Part shown: positions 1 to 5,190 of the stretch, piece by piece | Layout: each line of letters opens with the position of its first letter | Numbering within the stretch: position 1 is the first letter of the stretch | Source: Oscillospiraceae bacterium | GTDB taxonomy: Bacteria; Bacillota; Clostridia; Oscillospirales; Acutalibacteraceae | Length of the DNA: 6,499 nucleotides | Assembly: GCA_902774165.1 (NCBI GenBank) | Contig: CACYHJ010000365.1 | Coordinates: 1 to 6,499 of the forward strand | Direction of reading: 5' to 3' | The notes under the pieces: model-generated | The model's input: only the letters and a program-made list of their open reading frames with translations | Databases searched by the model: none | Told to the model about the DNA's origin: nothing | Position numbers and translations under genes: made by a program

Positions 1-986
1 CTGGTCGCGTCGCAGTTTGCGCACTTCTCGTGCTTCTCACCCGCAGTACCGCAGGTCGCTTCACGATCGATGACCCATTCAAATTCGTGCGCGCCTGTCG
101 CGGGGATCTCGGTGCCTTCGCTTCTGGTCGCGTCGCAGTTTTTGCATTCTTCGTGTTTTACGCCCGCGGTCCCGCAGGTCGCTTCGCGATCGGTCACCCA
201 TTCAAATTCATGCGCTCCGGTCGCCGGGATCTCGGTGCCTTCGTTTCTGGTCGCGTCGCAGTTTGCGCACTTCTCGTGCTTCTCGCCCGCCGCGCCGCAG
301 GTCGCTTCGCGATCGGTCACCCATTCAAATTCGTGCGCGCCGGTCGCCGGGATGCCCGTATTTTCATCCTGCGTTGCTGTGCAGTTTTTACACGCCTGAT
401 GCTTCACACCGGTCGTACCGCAGGTCGGTTCGATATCGACGACCCATTTCCAATCGTGTTCGCCGGTGGCGGGGATCTCGGTATTCGCGCTCTGCGTCGC
501 GTCGCAGTTTTTGCATTCTTCGTGTTTAACGCCCGCGGTTCCGCAGGTGGCGGGGGTATCGGTGACCCACTCCCATTCGTGCGCGCCGGTCGCGGGGATC
601 GGTTCGGTCGTGTCGCTGAGGGTCGTTCCGCACCCGGTGCACTTGACGACGACGCGCTTTGAGCCCGCCGCGCCGCAGGTCGCCGGGGTGATGACGGTCT
701 CTTCCGCTGTGCCGGGGGTATGGTTCCCGGTCGCGGGGATCGCGGTGCCCGCGTTCTGCGTCGCGCCGCAGTTTCTGCATTTCTCATGCTTTACGCCCGC
801 GGTCCCGCAGGTGGCGGGAGTATCGGTGACCCACTCCCATTCGTGCGCGCCGGTGGCGGGGATCGGTTCGGTCGTGTCGCTGAGGGTCGTTCCGCAGCCG
901 GTACACCTGACGACGACGCGCTTTGAGCCCGCCGCGCCGCAGGTCGCCGGAGTAATGACGGTCTCTTCCGCCGCGCCGGGAGTATG
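1..986 (-). repeat. In-frame coding repeat array, 123-bp and 141-bp units
   Basis: In coding order the units are: 986-846 (47 aa, HTPG type), 845-723 (41 aa, HEWEW), 722-582 (47 aa, HTPG), 581-459 (41 aa, HEWEW), 458-336 (41 aa, HDWKW), 335-213, 212-90 and 89-1 (41 aa, HEFEW, the last cut by the edge). The 123-bp spacing is exact: TGG-codon landmarks fall at 76, 199, 322, 445 and 568. The first four units are one 264-bp pair duplicated in tandem. The HEFEW units alternate, with unit 8 resembling unit 6 more than unit 7, which points to a 246-bp two-unit duplication. Each 41-aa unit carries one lone Cys and one CxxC pair. The array probably continues beyond the edge. Confidence 0.93.
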
Positions 987-1892
987 CGAAAGCTGCGTGC
1001 CGACCTTTGTTCTCGTATCGCTCGCGCCGCAGCCGTGGTCGCAGTACGCGGTCTCGGTGCCGTCGGAGGTGCAGGTCGCGTTGTTGTTATAGGTATAATT
1101 CGTGAACGAATGCGTCAGCTGCGCGAGGGACGAGGTCGTCGTCGCGCCGCAGGAGCAGCTGTAATACACCGTGCCGGGGGCGTTGCAGGTGGCGGGCGTG
1201 CGGGAGGATTCGCTCCAGCTGTGCCCCGCCGTATCCCAGTTCGCGCCGCAGACGTTGCAGTGCTTCCAGTGATTGGAGCCGTCGTACTGTGTGACGGTGG
1301 CGTTCGTATGGGAGCAATAGGTGTGAAGCGTAACGCTGACTGGCGCCTCCGTGCTCTCATTCACAAGAACGTAGTTGGCGGTCGCAACCGTATTGAACGG
1401 ATAGGTTACGGACGTATTCAAAGCGGGAACGGGCAGGTATGCGGTATTCGTCGCCGCCATGATGCAGTAACCGGTGGGGCCGTTGACCGCGGTAGGAGAG
1501 GTCTCCCATGCGGTTACGGTGCTGTAATTGGATCCCCAATAATAATAACCGGATAAGTTGTATGTCGTTCCGTTGGCGGATCCGTATGCGATTTCCGAGC
1601 CGTAATAATAATCGCCGTAAGAACAGTTCAATATGATAGTGGCTTCGCTTTTGAACGAAACCGGATAGCCCGACCCTACGGAGTAGCCGGAGGTCGCAAG
1701 ATCGATATCGACCGTACCGCTGTCAAGATAAACCGTCGTGCAGACATCCACTTGCACATAGCCGGTATTGTTTACCGCTCCGGGATTGTTCACCAGGTCC
1801 GCATACGCCGGTACGGTGCCGATCACAAACACGGACAATACCATGCATACGCTCAGCACGACCGAAAGGACCTTCCTGATATTTTTGTTCAT
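1..1892 (-). CDS. Secreted Cys-rich repeat protein, 5' part (C-terminus beyond the left edge)
   Basis: An open frame runs without a stop from the ATG at 1892-1890 to the left edge, giving 630 codons of an unfinished protein. The start is supported by AAAGAGG eight bases upstream and a TATAAT box at 1955-1950. Residues 1-31 form a signal peptide: basic MNKNIRKV, a hydrophobic core, and a likely cut after AYA. Residues 32 to about 190 form a Tyr/Gly/Asn/Thr-rich domain that I do not recognise. Residues 190-302 hold two diverged Cys-rich modules (HCNVCG, CSCG, CDHGC). From residue 303 a regular array of eight units starts, each with ATC(G/N) followed by a CxxC pair and ending in IPATG. Such repeats are common in surface proteins of gut Clostridia. 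A structural, adhesin-like or wall-associated role is inference. No catalytic motif is visible. The upstream gene is divergent, so the two could share regulation. Coding and export are near certain; function is unknown. Confidence 0.9.
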   Translation of the reverse strand, partial: MNKNIRKVLSVVLSVCMVLSVFVIGTVPAYADLVNNPGAVNNTGYVQVDVCTTVYLDSGTVDIDLATSGYSVGSGYPVSFKSEATIILNCSYGDYYYGSEIAYGSANGTTYNLSGYYYWGSNYSTVTAWETSPTAVNGPTGYCIMAATNTAYLPVPALNTSVTYPFNTVATANYVLVNESTEAPVSVTLHTYCSHTNATVTQYDGSNHWKHCNVCGANWDTAGHSWSESSRTPATCNAPGTVYYSCSCGATTTSSLAQLTHSFTNYTYNNNATCTSDGTETAYCDHGCGASDTRTKVGTQLSHTPGAAEETVITPATCGAAGSKRVVVRCTGCGTTLSDTTEPIPATGAHEWEWVTDTPATCGTAGVKHEKCRNCGATQNAGTAIPATGNHTPGTAEETVITPATCGAAGSKRVVVKCTGCGTTLSDTTEPIPATGAHEWEWVTDTPATCGTAGVKHEECKNCDATQSANTEIPATGEHDWKWVVDIEPTCGTTGVKHQACKNCTATQDENTGIPATGAHEFEWVTDREATCGAAGEKHEKCANCDATRNEGTEIPATGAHEFEWVTDREATCGTAGVKHEECKNCDATRSEGTEIPATGAHEFEWVIDREATCGTAGEKHEKCANCDAT

Positions 1893-1924
1893 GGACAAAA
1901 CCTCTTTCCGAAAAAAGTACACTT

Positions 1925-1939
1925 TCGCATAATATGCGA
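1925..1939. promoter_or_regulatory. Perfect 15-bp palindrome, candidate operator
   Basis: The sequence is TCGCATA-A-TATGCGA, with 7-bp arms around one central base. It lies about 4-18 bases after the predicted transcription start of the minus-strand repeat-protein gene, where a bound repressor could block transcription. It is too short, and has no T-run, for an intrinsic terminator. The bound protein is unknown. Confidence 0.45.
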
Positions 1940-1949
1940 GGATAAATCC

Positions 1950-1955
1950 ATTATA
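1950..1955 (-). promoter_or_regulatory. -10 element of the repeat-protein gene
   Basis: The minus strand reads TATAAT, a perfect consensus, 57 bases upstream of the ATG at 1892. No good -35 lies at 16-18 bp; the best candidate, near 1973-1978, reads TGGCTT. The promoter may therefore be weak or need an activator. The predicted transcript starts near 1943 and has a leader of about 50 bases. Confidence 0.6.
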
Positions 1956-1999
1956 ACGCGCCGCGGTGAAAAAAGCCATATCCCGATTCCGCAGATTTA

Positions 2000-2032
2000 T
2001 TATCCTTTTTCTCACTTGACGAAGAAGGATAA
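2000..2032. promoter_or_regulatory. Inverted repeat over the -35 of the AraC-type gene, candidate operator
   Basis: The arms TTATCCTTTTTC (2000-2011) and GAAGAAGGATAA (2021-2032) match at 11 of 12 positions around a 9-bp spacer that contains most of the -35 box. The half-site centres are about 21 bp apart, two helical turns, which suits a dimeric regulator binding one DNA face. The position fits autoregulation, but this is inference. Confidence 0.45.
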
Positions 2033-2044
2033 AGGACTTATTAT
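2016..2044 (+). promoter_or_regulatory. Promoter of the AraC-family regulator gene
   Basis: TTGACG at 2016-2021 and TATTAT at 2039-2044 are separated by exactly 17 bp, a strong match to a housekeeping promoter. The start would fall near 2051, right at the ribosome binding site AGAGGTG (2051-2057), so the leader would be very short (about 13 bases). Confidence 0.65.
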
Positions 2045-2063
2045 ATATAAAGAGGTGATAAAA

Positions 2064-3008
2064 ATGTCGGATGAAGTCCTGTCTTTGTTTTATCCCCTGT
2101 CCCCGCAGGAAAACGCCTATCTGAACGGTGAAGACAAGGGTATGCCCTATGTGGAAAACCTGACGCTGCGGGCGGACCAGTTTCTGCGGGACGGAAAGCT
2201 GATCGATATCCGCCCGAATTACCGCTTTATGTCCGCGCAGCTGCACCGGCACGACTATATCGAGATGGCTTACGTGCTGCACGGGAAGCTCTCGCAGGTC
2301 ATCGAGGGCAAAAAGCTGGTCATGACCGCCGGAGACCTGCTGATCCTGAATCTGCATGCCCGGCACTCGGTCGAACGCTGCGAAAAAGACGATATCATGA
2401 TCAATATCGTGATCCGGCCGGAGTTCTTCGACCGGGCGCTGAAGCTCTCGGGGCTTGAGGATTCCCCCATGCGCCGGTTCTTCGTCAACTGCATCCTCGA
2501 TAAAGACGACCGTCCGGATTATCTTCTGTTCCACGTGGGGGACGTGCTGCCGATCCGGAATCTGCTGGACAATCTTCTCTGGTCCATCAAGAATGAGGTC
2601 GCTTATAAGCAAAGCACCAACCAGCTCACCGTGGCGCTGCTCTTACGGCTGCTGCAGTTCCACGCGGGCGGCGTCAGCACCGACGAGCAGAGCACCGACG
2701 CGATCTGGCAGGTGCAGCAATATATCGAAGCACGCTACGCCGACGGAGACCTGGAGGACGCAGCCAGGATGCTGAATTACGATTACCGTTCGCTGTCGCG
2801 CGAAATCGTGCGCAAGACCGGCAAAACCTTTACCGGGCTCATGCAGGAGCGCCGGCTGCAGCAGGCGATGTACTTCCTGAAGAATACGGACTATTCCGTC
2901 ACGGAGATCTGCTCGAAGATCGGCTACGTGAATATCACCTACTTCTATAAGGTGTTCCGGGCGCGGTTCGGCGCGACGCCGCGGGAATACCGGAAGAACA
3001 GGAGCTGA
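2064..3008 (+). CDS. AraC-family transcriptional regulator with cupin sensor domain
   Basis: This 314-aa protein has the usual length and order of AraC-family regulators. A cupin-like sensor domain covers about residues 55-105, with HRHD at 61-64, the turn at EGKK and AGDLLILN. A linker of mostly helical character follows. The C-terminal DNA-binding domain with two helix-turn-helix motifs spans about 213-312. The second helix-turn-helix carries the family signature: SVTEICSKIGY, then ITYFYKVFRARFGATPREYR. The frame is open upstream as far as 1752, overlapping the divergent gene. I chose the ATG at 2064 because AGAGGTG lies six bases before it and a TTGACG-17-TATTAT promoter just upstream. Family members usually sense sugars or other small molecules and control neighbouring genes. 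The propeller gene 279 bp downstream and the divergent repeat-protein gene are the likely targets, by context only. The ligand cannot be read from the sequence. Confidence 0.95.
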   Translation: MSDEVLSLFYPLSPQENAYLNGEDKGMPYVENLTLRADQFLRDGKLIDIRPNYRFMSAQLHRHDYIEMAYVLHGKLSQVIEGKKLVMTAGDLLILNLHARHSVERCEKDDIMINIVIRPEFFDRALKLSGLEDSPMRRFFVNCILDKDDRPDYLLFHVGDVLPIRNLLDNLLWSIKNEVAYKQSTNQLTVALLLRLLQFHAGGVSTDEQSTDAIWQVQQYIEARYADGDLEDAARMLNYDYRSLSREIVRKTGKTFTGLMQERRLQQAMYFLKNTDYSVTEICSKIGYVNITYFYKVFRARFGATPREYRKNRS

Positions 3009-3011
3009 AGG

Positions 3012-3059
3012 CAAGAACCGATTCACAACCTGAGACATTCAGACGGGAATCTGTTCTTG
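3012..3059. repeat. Imperfect 13-bp inverted repeat downstream of the AraC-type gene
   Basis: CAAGAACCGATTC (3012-3024) pairs with GAATCTGTTCTTG (3047-3059) at 12 of 13 positions around a 22-base loop. It starts just after the stop codon at 3008. It has no T-run, so it is at best a weak terminator. The right arm ends in the CTTG that became the target duplication of the adjacent MITE. Before that insertion the arm would have abutted the -35 of the next gene, so it may instead be a regulator site. Confidence 0.55.
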
Positions 3060-3183
3060 GGCAACACCGCACAATTCGGGCGTGCGGATTGCGCAGTAGA
3101 TTTTTTCGTCAGATTGTACAGAGTCTCCGCAGGCAACCTGACGGTTGTCAAGAGACGCGCATTCGTATTTGTGCGGTGTTGCC
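3060..3183. mobile_element. MITE-like element, copy 1 (124 bp, target duplication CTTG)
   Basis: The ends are a perfect 15-bp terminal inverted repeat, GGCAACACCGCACAA on the left and its reverse complement on the right. CTTG at 3056-3059 is repeated at 3184-3187, a 4-bp target duplication. An inner imperfect inverted repeat pairs CGTCAGATTG (3107-3116) with CAACCTGACG (3134-3143) at 9 of 10 positions. Its first 93 bp and last 31 bp are identical to copy 2. It encodes no transposase, so it must be moved in trans by an element not seen here. It lies between the AraC-type gene and the propeller gene, directly upstream of the latter's promoter. I cannot assign a transposase family from these ends. 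Confidence 0.9.
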
Positions 3184-3184
3184 C

Positions 3185-3213
3185 TTGCTTTATCTGAGAA
3201 AACGGAATATAAT
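3185..3213 (+). promoter_or_regulatory. Promoter of the propeller-protein gene
   Basis: TATAAT at 3208-3213 is a perfect -10. At 17 bp spacing the -35 is TTGCTT (3185-3190), matching consensus only in TTG. The TTG lies inside the right CTTG target duplication of MITE copy 1, so the insertion rebuilt this hexamer. A weak -35 suits an activated promoter. The leader is about 67 bases and ends in AAGGAGG (3273-3279), eight bases before the ATG. Confidence 0.6.
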
Positions 3214-3287
3214 ATCATCAGGACCGTCGTTCCGCGTATCATCGAAATTGCCCTTCGTCAGAACCCGACAACAAGGAGGAAATAACA

Positions 3288-4679
3288 ATGGCGCTGCATA
3301 ATTTTTATCTTGTTCTGAAAACCCTGTTCGTCTACCTGTACACCTTCACGGCGGTTTTCGCGCCCGTGGTCGGCGGCGGGGATTTCGACCCGTCAGAGCC
3401 GGTTGAGGCCGGAGATGAGTCAAAGTACGTTCAGATCGACGCCGTCGATACGGGGATCGACATTTATACGACCGTAAAGGGCGGCGGCGGTTACCGCTAC
3501 GGTCCGTCGATGATCCTCAACGCAGACGGCAGCCTTGACGTCTGGAGCGCGACCAACGGTCCGGGGGATATCTGGGATATGATCGGATACCGCCGGCTTT
3601 ATGACGGCGGGAAACGCAGCAGCGCGGAAAAGCTGCCGATCAAGCCCACGGCGGGCGGCTATGATGGTTACTCGACCTGCGATCCGGGCGCGATCAAGTT
3701 CGGCGGCTATTATTACGTAGGTTATACGACGACCCTTGACGTCAGAGGCGTCGACAACGATATCTGCGTCGCCCGCAGCAAGAATCCCGACGGCCCGTAT
3801 GAGAAATGGACGGGCAGCGGCTGGGGCGTCGAGCCCGCGCCGATGATCGAATACACCGACAACCCGGATCAATGGGGTGCCGGAGAACCGTCGTTCGTTC
3901 TGATGGGCGACAAGCTCTATATCTATTACAGCTGGAACACGTCCACTCCGGCGACGCGCCTTGCGATTGCGGACGCGACGGACGAGAACTGGCCCGCAAC
4001 GCTTGAATACATGGGCGACGTGATCCCCGCAAAGAGCGGCGGATCCGATTCCGCCGACGTGAAGTATTCCGACGAGTTCGGCCGTTTCATCGCCGTTTTC
4101 ACGTCAAAACGGTTTTCCCCGGACAGCTATATCTCCGTGTGGGAATCGTTTGACGGTCTGAATTTCCGGCAGAGCAGCCTTGTGAAAACGAACACCGCCC
4201 GGAATCTTCACAACTGCGGGATTTCCGGCCGCGCCGACGGCCATATCGGCGTCGGCGATCCCGTTTATCTCGGTTATTCTTACCTCGACAGGATTGAAGA
4301 CGGCTGGGCGACAAGGCTCCATGAGGTTAAGCTGAGCGCAGCGGACGCGCCGAAAACGGACGACACCGCCGAGGAAAACCTGCCGATAACGTTCGAACGG
4401 CATCCCGTCCGCGTCGTCCCGAGGATCATGACGGTGAAAGCGGAGAATCAGGTCTATACCATCTCAGAGCCCACACAGGTCTGGATCATGGCGTTTGACA
4501 ACGACGGCGATGTGTTCCCCGTGCTCGGCGGGACGAGGTTTTACGGTTACGACAAATCCGTGATAAAAATCGTCGGCGGGCGGATGTATCCCGTCGGCGA
4601 GGGCACGACGCGGGTCTTCCTCAACTGGAACGGCATATCGGGAGATTTTCTGGTGCATGTTGAATCAGACGCCGGCTGA
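3288..4679 (+). CDS. Exported beta-propeller glycosidase-like protein with BIG2-type Ig domain
   Basis: This 463-aa protein starts at an ATG preceded by a strong AAGGAGG. Residues about 10-29 are hydrophobic and act as a signal peptide or membrane anchor; the N-terminus is less basic than usual. Residues about 55-350 show repeated blade-like segments typical of five-bladed propeller glycosidases (GH43/GH117-like): YRYGPSMIL (69-77), a DPG segment followed by KFGGYYYVGYT (132-147), GAGEPSFVLMGDKLYIYYSW (197-216), DVKYSDEFGRFIAVF (257-271) and a final LGYSYL segment. D132 and E200 are candidate catalytic acids by analogy with the DP and EGP positions of GH43; this is not proven. Residues about 375-458 look like a bacterial Ig-like group 2 domain ending YDKSVIKIVGGRMYPVGEGTTRVFLNW. 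A role in glycan binding or cleavage outside the cell is inference. The AraC-type gene upstream may control it. It could also be a non-catalytic propeller. Confidence 0.85.
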   Translation: MALHNFYLVLKTLFVYLYTFTAVFAPVVGGGDFDPSEPVEAGDESKYVQIDAVDTGIDIYTTVKGGGGYRYGPSMILNADGSLDVWSATNGPGDIWDMIGYRRLYDGGKRSSAEKLPIKPTAGGYDGYSTCDPGAIKFGGYYYVGYTTTLDVRGVDNDICVARSKNPDGPYEKWTGSGWGVEPAPMIEYTDNPDQWGAGEPSFVLMGDKLYIYYSWNTSTPATRLAIADATDENWPATLEYMGDVIPAKSGGSDSADVKYSDEFGRFIAVFTSKRFSPDSYISVWESFDGLNFRQSSLVKTNTARNLHNCGISGRADGHIGVGDPVYLGYSYLDRIEDGWATRLHEVKLSAADAPKTDDTAEENLPITFERHPVRVVPRIMTVKAENQVYTISEPTQVWIMAFDNDGDVFPVLGGTRFYGYDKSVIKIVGGRMYPVGEGTTRVFLNWNGISGDFLVHVESDAG

Positions 4680-4720
4680 TGAACGGTTGAACGGAAGAAA
4701 CGGTGAACAGGGGTTTCGTC

Positions 4721-4807
4721 ATGAAACATGGAAAAACGGTTTTTTCGCTCTTTCTCTTGCGTTCGCCGCCCTCGTCGCCGGAAGCCTTGCGGCATATTAT
4801 CCGTTAT
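4721..4807 (+). pseudogene. Possible small secreted or membrane ORF, frameshifted and cut by MITE copy 2
   Basis: An ATG at 4721, with AGGGG upstream, starts MKHGKTVF. A T6 run follows, and one more T would continue the frame into a hydrophobic stretch, FFALSLAFAALVAGSLAAYY, typical of a signal peptide or membrane helix. In the present sequence the two halves lie in different frames. The hydrophobic frame is then broken by the MITE at 4808. If the element and one TTAT copy are removed, it ends after PLYLA at the TGA at 4992-4994, giving a peptide of about 32 residues. The hydrophobic frame is also open back to an ATG at 4657 that overlaps the propeller gene. This could be chance. No function can be assigned. 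Confidence 0.25.
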
Positions 4808-4979
4808 GGCAACACCGCACAATTCGGGCGTGCGGATTGCGCAGTAGATTTTTTCGTCAGATTGTACAGAGTCTCCGCAGGCAACCTGACGGTTGTCAAG
4901 GAGTTGTCAAGGAGAATCTGTGCAAGATGACGGAACAAAGATCAAGCAAGACGCGCATTCGTATTTGTGCGGTGTTGCC
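4808..4979. mobile_element. MITE-like element, copy 2 (172 bp, target duplication TTAT)
   Basis: It has the same 15-bp terminal inverted repeats and orientation as copy 1, and is flanked by TTAT at 4804-4807 and 4980-4983. Positions 4808-4900 are identical to the left 93 bp of copy 1, and 4949-4979 to its right 31 bp. It carries 48 extra bases (4901-4948). At their start is a tandem 11-mer, TTGTCAAGGAG, at 4893-4903 and 4904-4914. There is no transposase. It sits between two convergent genes, 128 bp after the propeller gene. One plus-strand frame is open through the entire element, but I do not take it as coding. Confidence 0.92.
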
Positions 4980-4991
4980 TTATACCTCGCC

Positions 4992-5007
4992 TGACCGAAA
5001 ACGGTCA
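4992..5007. repeat. Small perfect hairpin
   Basis: TGACCG-AAAA-CGGTCA forms a 6-bp stem with a 4-base loop, nine bases after the right TTAT of MITE copy 2. No T-run follows on either strand, so it is not a convincing terminator alone. Confidence 0.4.
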
Positions 5008-5083
5008 TGCCGGTCGTGCGGCCGCTGCTTGCCGCGATCGGCGCGGGCTGAGCCCCGGATCCCGTTTTGATCTCAGCGCAATG

Positions 5084-5128
5084 AAAAAAACGACCGGACA
5101 GTTCGGAAAGAATTGTCCGGCCTTTTTT
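5084..5128. terminator. Bidirectional intrinsic terminator between convergent genes
   Basis: The stem CCGGACA (5094-5100) pairs with TGTCCGG (5114-5120) around a 13-base loop. A T6 run (5123-5128) follows on the plus strand. On the minus strand the A7 run at 5084-5090 gives a T7 run. It can therefore end transcripts from the propeller gene and, 63 bases after its stop, from the CAP/dockerin gene. Confidence 0.85.
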
Positions 5129-5190
5129 GCTGTCATACGATCGGGATAAGGGAAGAACAGACGAAAAACAACGGATCGTCCGGCGGTTTC

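Noticed and set aside
30..1556. Long plus-strand open frames opposite the repeat array
   Set aside because: They are antisense shadows of the in-frame repeats. They lack ribosome binding sites, and the minus-strand frame has a signal peptide, promoter and regular domain repeats.
1752..2063. Longer N-terminus for the AraC-type regulator
   Set aside because: It would overlap the divergent gene and its promoter. The ATG at 2064 has a ribosome binding site and promoter, and gives the normal family length.
3145..3176. Outward promoter inside the MITE (TTGTCA as -35)
   Set aside because: No acceptable -10 lies at 16-18 bp; the best nearby sequence is TATTTG at a short spacing.
3089..3301. Plus-strand frame reading through MITE copy 1
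   Set aside because: It reads through the element into the promoter and the start of the propeller gene, with no ribosome binding site or domain. The similar frame in copy 2 only reflects shared sequence.
5040..5056. Palindrome GGGCTGAGCCC as a terminator
   Set aside because: Short, with no T-run on either strand; the convincing terminator is at 5084-5128.
4657..5070. 137-aa frame through MITE copy 2 as an intact gene
   Set aside because: Most of it is MITE sequence and composition-biased flank. Only the short hydrophobic segment before the element looks protein-like, and I report that as a possible remnant.
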